NCBI RefSeq assembly: GCF_963678635.1 | Contig: NC_087064.1 | Span: 71,611,465-71,675,464 of the forward strand | DNA from: Symsagittifera roscoffensis | Taxonomy: Eukaryota > Xenacoelomorpha > Acoela > Convolutidae | Length of the DNA: 64,000 bases | Reading direction: 5' to 3' | Shown here: positions 24,124 to 34,704 of the stretch, piece by piece | Numbering within the stretch: the first letter of the stretch is position 1 | Layout: each line of letters starts with the position of its first letter | Made by a program: the position numbers and the translations under genes | The notes under the pieces: model-generated | What the model saw: the letters and a program-made list of their open reading frames with translations, nothing else | Database searches by the model: none | What the model was told of the DNA's origin: nothing

Positions 24124-24354
24124 TTACCATCGAAGAAGTTGACGGATTCTCTGATTCAAGAACTCCTTGAGCGAACCACTAAGTGAACTAACGATGACGG
24201 AGCCAAGACCAGCTTTGCGTTTCATTGAGAACTTGCAAATTTTTGGAAAGTAGCTGCTCGACAGATCTCTTATTGTAAAAATTTCGTTTTTTCTCGTGTG
24301 CTTTGTAATTTCATTCCAACGAGTATTTTTAAGTTTAAGAGGTAAAGTTGACAT
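24124..24354 (-). CDS. KRKAGxGS basic minus-strand ORF
   Basis: A 76-codon window with MSTLPLKLKNTRWNEITKH, SMKRKAGLGSVIVSSLSG and FLNQRIRQLLRW. It is almost identical to 26923. Function is unknown. Confidence 0.3.
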   Translation of the reverse strand: MSTLPLKLKNTRWNEITKHTRKNEIFTIRDLSSSYFPKICKFSMKRKAGLGSVIVSSLSGSLKEFLNQRIRQLLRW

Positions 24355-24519
24355 TACTAGACATTTGTTTAAATAATTTGCATAAAAGTTTAAAATTCAA
24401 TTATTTCGGAATTTGCAAAACCTTTCACAATTTTTAACTGATAACACAGTGAAAAAATTCAAACAAGTTTGACATCACGAAAAAAATTCTAAATTTTTTT
24501 TTGACAAATCAAACAAATT

Positions 24520-24609
24520 TTTCTGTTTTTTGCAAACATGATGAAATGCAATTACAATTTTTGACGAAATTTTGTAATTGCATTTCATCATGTAAGCAAA
24601 AAACAGAAA
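24520..24609. repeat. Near-perfect inverted repeat at a rearrangement junction
   Basis: The 37-bp left arm (24520-24556, starting TTTCTGTTTTTTGCAAACAT) is followed after a 16-bp spacer by its reverse complement (24573-24609), with 35 of 37 positions matching. Immediately after the right arm the sequence enters the integrase. The left arm is normal satellite-segment sequence, so the right arm is the inverted newcomer. Confidence 0.95.
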
Positions 24610-24611
24610 CA

Positions 24612-24939
24612 TCGGTTTATCAAAAAACATAGTACAAAACTTTTTGCAAACCAAAATTTCTTATACAAATTTTGGTTCACAAATCAGATGCTTCGAAAAC
24701 TTCCAGCTTGGATCAAAAACAAAAACAAAGTTTGATGTATGGACTTGACATTTGTAGACAAGCTAGCGAGTCAAAACTACAGAGTCAAATACTATGTGGT
24801 TGCTCTTGATGTTTTTTCGCGATTTGTCAGAGTTCAAAAAAGAAAGCAAAACATGCCAAAGACATTTTGCAAGCTTCCAAAAAAAAGACTCCTGGAAAAA
24901 AAACATTACTGAAAACCTTTGAATTGATAAATATCAAAG
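24612..24939 (+). pseudogene. Maverick integrase, 5' part, copy 7, N-terminus lost
   Basis: It starts within the SKNIVQ region straight after the inverted repeat. The core frame reads CMDLTFVDKLASQNYR, with Ala to Thr next to the first catalytic Asp, and ALDVFSRFVRVQ. Confidence 0.8.
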
Positions 24940-25499
24940 TCAATATCAGCATGCTTATTGATTTAGCCGAAACAAGTTTTGATTGTGGCAAAAACTTTAA
25001 AAGTACTTTTTGAACTTGTGTTGAAAATCATACTATTTTTTTTGCTGGTCAATGTTTTTTATAAGCAAATATTCAAATATTGAAAAAATGGACACGCTTT
25101 TTACTTGGAGAACAATAACTATCGATGAAACAATTGAAAAGTCAGATCGAATCAGACTCGCTATTTAAATTTTTTGAAATTTTCGATTGTATTCCATTCT
25201 TGTTCTACAAAAGCAAATATTAGAAGTTCTGAATCTCTTCCAGAAAAAAAATTAGATCAATTTGCGAGTTTGACAACATTGAGACAGAAACAGGGACAAG
25301 TTTTCCAATCCAAGTAAATGTTATGGTTGCTTTTAATTCTTCTGTGGGAACACAAAGTAATTTGAAATCAAAAAATGCTACCATACAAAATTGTTTCTAA
25401 TCTTCACATTAAGGAAAAGTTAATCCTTTCAGTTTCTCGAAAATTAATTGGCGTAGTTTGTACGTGTTTTTGGAACCAGTGTGTCGAACTATCTACTGA

Positions 25500-25703
25500 T
25501 TAGATGTTTGTTGAAAACGTCTGATCTCTTAAGGAAATCATCACAGATGAGACATCGAAAACACATGAAGAAAGCCTAAAAATATTGGTATGAATGATAT
25601 GGTTGTTAAACTGTAGCAGTTTCTCAGAATTATCAAATATTCCAATACTTCTTCTTGCTACTTCTCCAACGTCATCTTCTTCTCCTTCCACATAAAGCAG
25701 CAT
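25500..25703 (-). CDS. 67-codon minus-strand ORF, copy 5
   Basis: Intact: MLLYVEGEEDDVGEV at the start and QFNNHIIHTNIFRLSSC in the middle. All five copies keep the same start, stop and length. Confidence 0.4.
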   Translation of the reverse strand: MLLYVEGEEDDVGEVARRSIGIFDNSEKLLQFNNHIIHTNIFRLSSCVFDVSSVMISLRDQTFSTNI

Positions 25704-26922
25704 TTTCTTGTCTTAACATCTGATATACTAAAATCATTATTTAGAAAAAGTAAAAAAAAAAGATTTTACTCAAAATAGTGTGCAAGAATTCGGAAAAAAA
25801 CTGAGCGATTTTCATTTGATGAAACAGATGTGGTTTCTTCCTTTTAAAATATTGTCAAGGGTTTTTCTTTTGTCAAAAATAAAACTCTCTGACTAAGTAA
25901 AAGTCTGTTTAGGAAAACTCACTCAATCAAAGAGTTCGTTTTTAAACCGAGTTTTGAGTAGCAAAGCTTGAAACTTACAGTTGGTTTAAACCTGACAGGC
26001 AAAGAAGTTTACTTTCTTCTAGAAAGTTCTCAATTAATCAAAAACTTGTACGATAGGAAAACAAAGACTCTTTTTAATCCCTACCCAAAACCTGAATCAA
26101 TCAAAAACCCCAAATAGATTTTATGTTTTTTTTTTTCATATCTCGAACTTTTGTCAATATTCGAAATCTTGCATGATTAGCTTTTGAACAAGATTTCTAG
26201 AGAGTTGCTTTGAAAAACTTATCGTTTTTGAGTTTTCCATTCATCAAATTTTGAAAAATTGAAAATTTTGGCGAAAACCAGCAATAAGATCAAAAATGAA
26301 AAACTTAATTATCTACAGAAAAACCAGCAAATTTGCAATGATCATAAACAATTAAACCTAAAAATCTTGATAAAAATACTTGCAGAAATGATACTTGATA
26401 AAATGGTTGTTCTTTTGTTAATTAGATTGGCTATTTTTCTTACTTAACCCTTAAACAACATTTGGTCATTTATTTTTGCGTTTTGATTTGTGTTTAATTT
26501 TATTTATTTTAAAAAGTAAGGTTCTTAAAACGTCAATTAATTTGGATACGACGACCAACCCTAAAATGAGCATTTTTTTTGTGATTGGAAACGACAATCT
26601 GGGAAATCTTTTCAATGAAAATCTATTTCTGTTTGTTTACGAATTTCCAAAAATCGGCTTGGTTACGACTACATAGCAAACAACAATATCTTCTGATTGA
26701 CTAAACCCACACGTTTGTAATGAAGGTACTCCTCACTCTTCTTTAAAAAGTTTTAATTTCAATTAACTACCGTCAACTACCTCTATCTCAGCTCTAAACT
26801 AGTCAAATTTCTTATCTTTACACTGTATCTTTGTCTAATTTCAAATTATTGATTGATATGCTTTTTTCTGTTAAGTATAACATTCTTACGTACTTGGTCG
26901 AGTTTCTACCAGAAATTGCAGA
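25704..26922. other. Array spacer without a recognised gene
   Basis: Equivalent to 3971-5183. Plus-strand windows of 60-66 codons open here (26259 and 26476) are broken in other copies, so they are not called. Confidence 0.65.
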
Positions 26923-27153
26923 TTACCATCGAAGAAGTTGACGGATTCTCTGATTCAAGAACTCCTTGAACGAACCACTAAGTGAACTAACGATGACGGA
27001 GCCAAGACCAGCTTTGCGTTTCCTTGAGAACTTGAAAATTTTTGGAAAGTAGCTGCTCGACAGATCTCTTATTGTAAAAATTTCGTTTTTTCTCGTGTGC
27101 TTTGTAATTTCATTCCAACGAGTATTTTTAAGTTTAAGAGGTAAAGTTGACAT
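26923..27153 (-). CDS. KRKAGxGS basic minus-strand ORF
   Basis: As at 24124, with RKRKAGLGSVIVSSLSGS and FLNQRIRQLLRW. Two substitutions separate it from its neighbour copy. Confidence 0.3.
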   Translation of the reverse strand: MSTLPLKLKNTRWNEITKHTRKNEIFTIRDLSSSYFPKIFKFSRKRKAGLGSVIVSSLSGSFKEFLNQRIRQLLRW

Positions 27154-27249
27154 TACTAGACATTTGTTTAAATAATTTGCATCAAAGTTTAAAATTCAAT
27201 TATTTCGGAATTTGCAAAACCTTTCACAATTTTTAACTGAGAACACAGT

Positions 27250-27730
27250 AAAAAAATTCAAACAAATTTGACATCACGGAAAAAATTCTAATTTTTTTTT
27301 TGTTTTTTGACAAATCAAACAAATTTTTCCGTTTTTTGCACACATGATGAAATGCAATTACAATTTTTGACAAAATTTTTAGCACACATTTTGAGAGTAT
27401 GAAAAAAAAATCGGCAACTTAAAAAAATCAATAGATTGCTACGCATTTTTAAAAAAATAGGTAACAACTTTTCGTTTTTCTTGCAGACTTAGTATTTAGG
27501 GCTTATTAACTTTTTTGTTCTTGTTTTGGCAATTACTTCTTGATGATCGATACTTCTGCATGTATGTTGATTGGTCACTAGGTCATCATTTTTTTATTTT
27601 TTGAAGCAATAAATTAACAATTTTTAGAAGCAAATACCGTTTTCCGCCTTTCCATACGGAGAAAAAGTTATGAATTCGCATATATTTTGGTAAAACCACG
27701 GAAAAACTTTCATCTCAGAAAAAAAGCTCA
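27250..27730. repeat. Satellite-related segment, last copy
   Basis: Same order of blocks as 5540-5995. It carries an additional TTTTTGTTTTTTGACAAATC stretch at its start. Confidence 0.85.
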
Positions 27731-27839
27731 TAAAATTTTTTTGCGAGTTTGTTGAAAAAATCCAATTTGTTTTTGCATCCTGTAAAGCATTAAAAAGTTG
27801 CCATCCCATTAAAAATGCGAAATGATTTTTGAACCTTGC

Positions 27840-28515
27840 CCAAAAACTTGATTAAACTTGAAATTGATGCATGCTTCTTGAAATAATCGAACCAAATTCT
27901 GATTGAGGCAAAAACTTTAAAAGTACGTTTTGCACACGTATTGAAAATCATATTATTTCTTTCGTTGGTCTACGTTTTTTATAAGCAAACATTCAAGTAT
28001 TGAAAAAAATGACTCGTTACTTGGAGAACCATAACCATCGATGAACCAATTGAAAGGTCAGATTGAATCAGACTTATTATTTCAATTTTGAATTTTTCGA
28101 TTCTGTTCTAAAGAAAATGATCCGAGGTTGTGGGTAGAAGCAAGCTTCTGGACAGAGCTGAGATAATGTCTTTCTAACTTATTTTCGCAGTGGGCGTTTC
28201 GTTGCAACACCGGTTAATATTCTGAAACTCTATACTTTAAGATTTTTTTCGACTGCTCGCTTCAATTGATTGAAAATTGCACCTCTTAGAGATCTTTATT
28301 TATACAAAGTGTAAATACAGTCAACAAGTTTGTCAGTGAAATTATTTTTATCATATATTTGCAAAGTTTGGTCGAGCGATGATCCGATTAACACTAGTTG
28401 GAACTTGTAATTGTCTACTGAGCAGAACGATGATTGGACTTGCAATTTTCTACTGAGCAGAACTATGAAAGTTTAGTTTTAGTCGCACTAGCACGCATTA
28501 GTAGCACTAGCACGT
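27840..28515. repeat. Old spacer duplicate plus CACTAGCACG repeats
   Basis: 27840-28075 matches 6090-6330. 28085-28470 matches 6340-6720, including CAACACCGGTTAATATTCTG. The short CACTAGCACG repeats lie at about 28485-28515. No gene is recognised. Confidence 0.7.
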
Positions 28516-28744
28516 AACAAAGAACTCGCTCAATTTTGGGAGTCTATATGTTAGTTGAGAACTGCATGGTTCACTAAACTTGCTGAGTGATGTTACTACA
28601 GTCTTGGAATTCAAAAAGTCATCTTTTAATTCAATTGTTTAATTTTTTTTAAACTGAGCAATGTGAGTTAGAAAATTGGTTGTTCGCCGAAACTTTTTTT
28701 AAAACTTCAAAAATAATTGGTTATTTTCCATATGGTCTTGTTAA

Positions 28745-28805
28745 TGCAGCAACTATCCATTTCGTCATTCAAAACTCCTCTCTGTTCAGAAAAAAAGCGT
28801 CGACT
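28745..28805 (+). pseudogene. C-terminal scrap of the YPFRH protein
   Basis: Reads CSNYPFRHSKLLSVQKKS with the full motif, the best-preserved array version. It is followed by indels, and no N-terminal part is recognisable in this unit. Confidence 0.6.
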
Positions 28806-29149
28806 CAATTTTTTAAACCAGACAAAACTACATAAAAACCATTTTTTTTTTGAAAATTTAATTTTTTTGACCAGCAGAATCACGAATGAAAAATATAGTA
28901 GTTTTTTGAAAGTGCCTGTTATAGATTTTTTTAGTCTTTCTGTCTTTTTTTGTCCTGGTTTTAATACCAGCATATGAATCGTCCAATAATCTTATCCACT
29001 AGATAAGAAGAAATAACAGTTTGGGTATCAATTTTACAGTCGGTCGGTTATATTTTATCTTCTCCAAAGATAAGAATAAAATAATATCTACCAAAAACAA
29101 GTTTTTGTTTTTTAGTTGACCCAATTAGATCTGCAAAAATCACCTCTCA

Positions 29150-29725
29150 TTTTTGATTGGTTACAAATTGGTTCATTTCAACCCATATTTGGCAAATTTT
29201 TTAATTTCATCAATATCATCAAATAAAATGTACAAATTCAAAAAAACCCTTAATTTTCCCAGAAGTTGATTTTGAACTGATTGAAAAACATTCCAATTAT
29301 GGATTAAATTACCTGTTATTTTTTGATTACTCATTTCGAGAAAAATCAAATTCTAAACAATTTGTCAGAATTGCTACAGCTGGAAGAGACTTGATTTCAA
29401 TATATAATAAGCATAACAACGGATATATACATTAAATCAACAATAAGGTCTCAGATGTCAATTGAAACAGTGGTATCAAGATGCAAATCTGTTATTTTTT
29501 CATTGATGTACAGCAAGAAATAGATGATTTGCTATTATCTTGCACAAACAGTGGTTGATTTTCAACAAAATCTATCAAGCAGCAGAAACAGAAACAAAGT
29601 TTTCGGACAATGAGCATATATTACGTCTCTTTAATCACAATTTTTCAAACATTTTCCCAGAAACTTCAAAAACATTTCATCCTCCATTGACCATCAAACT
29701 TACCAAATCCTCTGTGAATGATTAG
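29150..29725 (+). pseudogene. Maverick packaging ATPase, C-terminal half, copy 6
   Basis: VDFELIEKHSNYGLNYL, FFDYSFREKSNSKQFVRIA and TAGRDLIS are readable, then IDVQQEIDDLL and from 29540 a frame with YQAAETETKFSDNEHILRLF and NIFPETSKTFHP. Stops lie between the two parts. The Walker A half is not identifiable between 28800 and 29150. Confidence 0.75.
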
Positions 29726-29840
29726 TAAATTTTCTACGAGGAGAGCTAAGAGATCTCCGAGAAGTAAGCGTTGTAAGCTTTTGAAGAAGACATTCACTGT
29801 ATAAAAAGAGAATTATTTCAAGCTAACCTAAAAACTTACA
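29717..29840 (+). promoter_or_regulatory. TATA-containing block upstream of integrase copy 8
   Basis: It contains CGAGGAGAGCTAAGAGATC, AAGTAAGCGTTGTAAGC and CTGTATAAAAAGAG (about 29798), as at 8008. It sits about 300 bp before the integrase homology. Confidence 0.45.
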
Positions 29841-30119
29841 ACTAAAAAGTCTTATCTCTCCATTTGTCAATAACTGATTAGTACAAAAGAAAGAAAAAGA
29901 GTATGTTTTGCCGAAAGAATTTGATTCTTTTTTCAGCGCTGCGGATGCAAGATTGAGAACTAGTGACAAAAACTTATTTTTGTTTTGATTTTGAGTTATC
30001 CTAGAAATAAACTGAGTCAGTCAAACAAAATTTTGTTTTCAAATAACCGAGATACAAAAAAGTCTATTGTTGATTTGGTGTGTTGACTAAAACGAAAAAA
30101 AAAGAAAGGTTTTACAGAT

Positions 30120-31020
30120 AATTACTTTACCATTTTGGAAGCAGCTCAAACCCACTCTAGAGGACCTTGATCTCTTTCAAAATCTAAAAAAGTAAGAATA
30201 AATTGATTATTTTCTAGGCGTAGAGCTGGTTATGGTTCTGTGCGAAACTTGACTCACGCAAGCGGTTTATCAAAAAACATGGTACAAAATTTTTTGCAAG
30301 CCAAAATTTCTTATACAAATTTTGGTTAACAAATCAGATGCTTCGACAACTTCCAGCTTGCATCAAAAACAAAAACAAAGTTTGATGTATGGACTTGGCA
30401 TTTGTAGACAAGCTAGCGAGTCAAAACTACAGAGTCAAATACTATGTGGTTGCTCTCGATGTTTTTTCGCGATTTGTCAGAGTTCAAAAAAGAAAGCAAA
30501 ACATGCCAAAGACATTTTGCAAGCTTTCAAAAAAAAGACTCCTGGAAAAAAAACACTACTGAAAACCTTTGAATTGATAAATATCAAAATATGGCAAACT
30601 TTAAAAAAAATTTTGCAAGGAGAAAGCCATTGAAATTACTCAACAATGAGTGGAACAAAAGCTGTGTTTGCAGAGAGAGCTTTTCAACCATTGAAACATA
30701 TAATTTACCGCTACATTGAAGATCATGGTCAAAAAATTGATCACATAATCCTCAATTTAAGTCTACAATGAACTGTCGAGTTAACATTTCTATTAAGAAA
30801 TTGCCTGAAATGTCAAGAATACTGACTTCCTCTCACTTCATTTCTCTAGAAAATACCTCTGACAATTTATTAGAAATTAAAATTCAAAGTTGGAGACAGA
30901 TTGAGAATTTTGAAGGATGGTACTCTCTTGCGAAAAAGATACATACCACATTTTACAGACGAAGCTTCTGAAATTTCAGCAATATCTACCAAACAGTTTC
31001 CTAGATGCATCATCAAATAG
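30120..31020 (+). pseudogene. Maverick integrase, longest copy 8
   Basis: Pieces in order are EAAQTHSRGP, RRRAGYGSVRNLTHASG, CMDLAFVDKLASQNYR (first catalytic Asp, preceded by TGA), ALDVFSRFVRVQ, KHAKDILQAFKKKTPGKK, then STMSGTKAVFAERAF with the catalytic Glu, HIIYRYIEDHG, and the C-terminal chromo-like part KFKVGDRLRI and RYIPHFTDEASEISAIS. Several frames are used. Between FELINIKI and WQTLKK the family's segment with the second Asp (a DKGTEY-type motif) is missing, so this could not have been an active DDE enzyme even without frameshifts. Confidence 0.9.
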
Positions 31021-31675
31021 CCCGACAAAATGTTACTTAGGGAAAGATTACTTTCATAGATGAGAGGTTGAGCTCTAAGAAGAAAAGTGAAAAAGAACCA
31101 ATGCACCTTTAATCAGGATTGTATCCAAGTATTGTTGGTATAATTGTAGCCATGAGCAACAAAGTTAGAGAATGTTTAAGTGCATAAGCGTTTTAATATA
31201 ACGGAATTTATGTACCAATACATATAGTTACACAAAACAATACATATAGTTAACTTAGCTGAGGATCAGGCAGTGTTAATTACTCAAAGCTCTGATTTGA
31301 GTCAGTGTTTTGGCCGTGACTTAAAACAAAATCAAACAAGGGTTATAATGAGTGGAAAAAGACTACATTATCTTTAGTCTTCTCACGACAGTATAAGAGA
31401 ACACTATCAGATGAAAAACATAGTCGATAAAATAAAACTTCTTTATTGCATTGTATTCCACTCGTTTACAAAGTAAAAAATGGAGAGAGATAAAATCTAC
31501 AGGCCGTACACGAAGTGTCTGTCGTCTACAAATTTACAGTTAAAAAAATGTGAAAAATCTTTTTTCATAGTATCAAGATAGAACTAAGAGTTTGTAAAGG
31601 TGAAAAATTGCTTTTAACCCCTCAGATTAACACCAGATAATTGTCTTTGAGTAATACTTCATACGATATAGTTGC
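31021..31675. other. Intergenic A/T-rich stretch
   Basis: No gene is recognised. A direct repeat CAATACATATAGTTA occurs twice near 31215-31250. The minus-strand ORF at 30870-31106 is a shadow of the integrase end. Confidence 0.6.
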
Positions 31676-31988
31676 TCAAAATTCAGCTAATTTTTCATTT
31701 TTTGTGGACATGGAAGGCAACGTGGAACAGTTTTTGTGCTCTTTGCAAACTTCTGGGAGAACAGCAACCCCCTTTATTAAACAATATATAGTCCAAGCTG
31801 CAAGACAAATTTGACTAGTTTTGTCTGAAATCGCCGCTCCTGAGATTGGGGAAGTTGTTAGTCGAGAAAACTTTTGCGAATACATGGGGACAAAAACTGT
31901 TCCAGAACACTTAGGAGGTGGAGAAACGCAATCCAAGCGAAGAACTAGTAGATGTCATCACCGGGTGCTGGCTGAAAATGATTTATAG
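31676..31988 (+). pseudogene. Small Maverick core-like protein, copy 1
   Basis: The frame reads SGRTATPFIKQYIVQAARQ, one TGA, then SEIAAPEIGEVVSREN, GTKTVPEHLGGGETQ and SKRRTSRCHH to a TAG at 31986. The hydrophobic N-terminal half, the APEIGE element, and the GKxTVxxxLGGG and basic tail match a small protein found next to capsid genes in animal Mavericks, reminiscent of adenovirus core/pX-type proteins. That name is my inference. A single stop interrupts about 105 codons. No ATG is visible at the start, so the beginning is uncertain. Confidence 0.5.
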
Positions 31989-32354
31989 GTTCATTGAGTT
32001 GCTTATATAGTAGTTCAAAGACCTACGCAATCTCCATATTTTGTTCATTACCTACTCACTGTTTCATGTAAAGTAATAATGCCTTATTTATAATGTACAT
32101 TGAATTGTCTACATCTTCATATTCTATCTTTTTCTAACTGTCATTAATTTTATATCTCATCTTCAGATCAGTTGTTTTAAATCAAAAATCATAAATCAGA
32201 AGAGAGTTTCAAATCGAAATTGTTTTGGTGAAAAGATATCCTTTCCAACTAATTTGAGTTTGCTAAAAACCAAAAAAAGTTTGGAGATTTTTGTAGGCCC
32301 AAAAACCTTACAATGGAAAATTTTAACTGAAATTTGATTCCAATTGCAAAAAAA
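31989..32354. other. A/T-rich leader before the 119-aa ORF
   Basis: No gene is recognised. It contains a pyrimidine-rich tract ending CATCTTCAG at about 32166, a possible 3' splice site, so the ORF that follows could be a terminal exon. Confidence 0.4.
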
Positions 32355-32714
32355 ATGATCCAAAAAATTCAAAAACCCCAGCAAATCTATTTTGATGAAG
32401 AAGGAAGAGAAATGATATCGGCAATAAGAAATACTATCAATCGCGATGCTGGATATTTAACATTTGTTACTACCTTGGAACGCTATTTGGACAAGAACTC
32501 AATTAGGAAGCAGGAACTTATGAACTGCCATGCGGTGTATGACACACCAATAGTCAACAAGAGGAGGGTGTGTGTCACAATTAAGATCAAGAAAAACACC
32601 GCGGTCAAGTCACCCTTCATTCAGATTCGACTCTTCTCTGCAAAGGAAGACAAAATCTTGAAGCAAGTTGCCTATGTCAACTTTAATTTGAACGATCTCA
32701 AAAAACTCCCTTAA
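32355..32714 (+). CDS. Undamaged 119-aa ORF, unrecognised, copy 1
   Basis: ATG at 32355 opens 119 codons ending TTAAATCTTG at TAA. The protein starts MIQKIQKPQQIYFDEEGREM and is predicted helical at first (ISAIRNTIN, LERYLDKNSIRKQEL). It ends in alternating strands (RRVCVTIKIKKN, PFIQIRLFSAKED, VAYVNFNLNDLKKLP). There is no signal peptide or membrane segment. The frame can be read seven codons further upstream from TTG. Base composition is visibly less A/T-rich than its surroundings and the codon pattern looks coding. I do not recognise a family. Its position between the core-like gene and the DVEC gene suggests an accessory gene of the element, or one captured by it. Confidence 0.6.
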   Translation: MIQKIQKPQQIYFDEEGREMISAIRNTINRDAGYLTFVTTLERYLDKNSIRKQELMNCHAVYDTPIVNKRRVCVTIKIKKNTAVKSPFIQIRLFSAKEDKILKQVAYVNFNLNDLKKLP

Positions 32715-33590
32715 ATCTTGTGAGACACTATGTTTTTTGAGAAATGCAATGTTCAATAAGAGTGTTAAGTCATATTACTTGAGTCTTGTAATTCAAACGA
32801 TCGTTTATTTTATTCGTTTTTGCAAAATTTCTTTGAGCTGAGCAGTATGAACTAGAACATTGGTTGTTCGCGAAAAGTTTTTAAAGCTTCAAAATAAGTG
32901 ATATTTTTCCATATCATCCGAAAAAAATCCAAGAATTTTCCCCAAACAGTTTTTGAATGTCAAAATTAAAAAAAAAACAAGGTTTATATACAGCATCACA
33001 AATTTTTCAATTTGAGTTGACTTTGTAATATGGAAGATGTAAAGTTGTTTTAAGTCATCATTCTGTATATACAATATCGCAATAAGAAAAAACACTTGGA
33101 ATTATAAAAAAAAATTCAGTGAGAAAAAGAGAAGTATGAAACACTAGTTGATTTTACTGTTTTTTTTATGTAAGGACTTTCAAATACCTTGTATTCTTAT
33201 TGACGAAGGAACTGGAAAAACGCTCAAAAATCGAGTGAAATTGTTCATTTGACTTGGCAAAATTTTTTATCAAATACAAAAATAAAAAACTTTCTGTGTA
33301 CCTGTATTGTTTTAGACTCAATTATATGTTTGAAAGAAAAAGACCAAGAATTTTAATTTGGTTGTCTAATTGGCTACGGAAATTCCTGTAATATGTTTTT
33401 TGCAAGCTCCAAATTTTTTTGGATTTTGTGCAATTCTTCATGATATAGCTAGATCTGTATAGTCTACTACAATTAAAAGTCCTGGTTATTATTATGTTGC
33501 AACTAGACTTCCTAGTTAGTGTTTTCTAGGTCACGTGACTGGATTGCTTTTCTGTTAATTTGTTAGATCTTCGCTTAAACAGTACACGTA
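32715..33590. other. Noncoding spacer, partly shared with 41400-41640
   Basis: 33220-33480 aligns with 41400-41640 through ACTTGGCAAAATTTTTTAT, TGTATTGTTTTAGA, TTTGGTTGTCTAATTGG and TGTAATATGTTTTTTGCAA. It is therefore an older unit segment lying just before the DVEC gene. The remainder shows no gene. Confidence 0.6.
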
Positions 33591-34066
33591 TTGTGTAGTT
33601 TTTGGTCATTTTATCAAATTACTTCAGAGAAAACAGATAACTTTAAGAGTCTGGTTGTTTTGGATATTGAGTGCATTGAAAACAACATTGTGAAAGACGA
33701 ACTGTGGGATATTCCTTTCTTCCTCTCAAAAAAAGCAACAACTTTAAGCAATATCTCAATATGTTTGGTGTACATAGCTTCTCCATGGTTGCAATTACAG
33801 TAGTGTTAATGAAAAAAATGAAAAGTTATTGAAAAGCCAAAAAAAAACTCAAAACCTGAAATTTTTTTCAAGAGATTTTTAAAAAAGTAAAATCTTGTCA
33901 AAACTCTGGAAAATAAGTTTACAATTTTGGATGACTACGCATGCCCAAAAGTTGGGAGTTTGATCTTCAAAGATGAATCATATGATTGTTGATGCGGCGA
34001 CTATCCATTTCGTCATGCAAAACGTCTTCCTGTTCAGAAGAAAAAGCATCTCCTTACATAACATCC
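33591..34066 (+). pseudogene. Maverick DVEC/YPFRH protein, copy 1
   Basis: The N-terminal frame holds SLVVLDIECIENNIV, matching the VVDVEC start of a conserved Maverick-associated protein. The C-terminal frame, from about 33995, holds CGDYPFRHAKRLPVQKKK. About 200 bp between 33795 and 33995 carry stops. The DxE at the start recalls exonuclease or RNase H-like metal sites, but that is speculation and I know of no firm function. Confidence 0.5.
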
Positions 34067-34299
34067 ACTCGATTATTTTAGCCACAGTTAAACCATAATA
34101 ACTTTTTTCAATTTTCTTTATTTTTAAAAAGTTAAAATAAGTAATTATCAATTTTTTCTTTCCAAAGTAAAGATGGGCGGCAAATGTGACACTTAATTGA
34201 ACATGGAGTTTTTTGACAAGGAATCACGAATTTTTCTGTCTTTTTTTGTCATAGTTTAATACCAGCATGTGAGTCGTTCGAATGATAATATCCTCTGTG

Positions 34300-34420
34300 A
34301 ATGATTTGTAAATTTTCTACGAGGAGAGCTAAGAGATCTCCGAGAAGTAAGCGTTGTAAGCTTTTGAAGAAGACATTCACTGTATAAAAAGAGAATTATT
34401 TCAAGCTAACCTAAAAACTT
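34300..34420 (+). promoter_or_regulatory. TATA-containing block upstream of integrase copy 9
   Basis: Same block as 29717-29840, with CTGTATAAAAAGAG at about 34380. Here it follows the YPFRH scrap directly because the duplication junction removed the ATPase. Confidence 0.45.
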
Positions 34421-34704
34421 ACAACTAAAAAGTCTTATCTCTCCATTTGTCAATAACTGATTAGTACAAAAGAAAGAAAAAGAGTATGTTTTGCCGAAAG
34501 AATTTGATTCTTTTTTCAGCGCTGCGGATGCAAGATTGAGAACTAGTGACAAAAACTTATTTTTGTTTTGATTTTGAGTTATCCTAGAAATAAACTGAGT
34601 CAGTCAAACAAAATTTTGTTTTCAAATAACCGAGATACAAAAAAGTCTATTGTTGATTTGGTGTGTTGACTAAAACGAAAAAAAAAGAAAGGTTTTACAG
34701 ATAA

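Larger units (their letters stand above)
18705..24519. repeat. 6.5-kb composite tandem block, copy 2, truncated
   Basis: This repeats 12190-18704 until it is cut inside the satellite-related segment by the inverted-repeat junction at 24520. The ORF at 18874-19158 differs from its sister at 12359-12643 by only two residues, so the duplication is recent. Confidence 0.9.
29705..34289. repeat. 4.58-kb tandem duplication, copy 1
   Basis: 29705-34289 and 34290-38873 align end to end with offset 4583-4585 and only about ten single-base differences that I noticed, such as GCGAG at 30416 versus GTGAG in copy 2. The junctions share ATCC: AAATCCTCTGTG, ATATCCTCTGTG and ATATCCACTAG. Confidence 0.95.

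Noticed and set aside
28707-28977. Overlapping 86-88 codon ORFs on both strands
   Set aside because: Both are low-complexity readings through A/T runs. The supported content there is only the YPFRH scrap.
31676-31936. Minus-strand ORF starting MDCVSPPPKCSG
   Set aside because: It starts at TTG and lies antisense to the core-like protein, which explains its openness.
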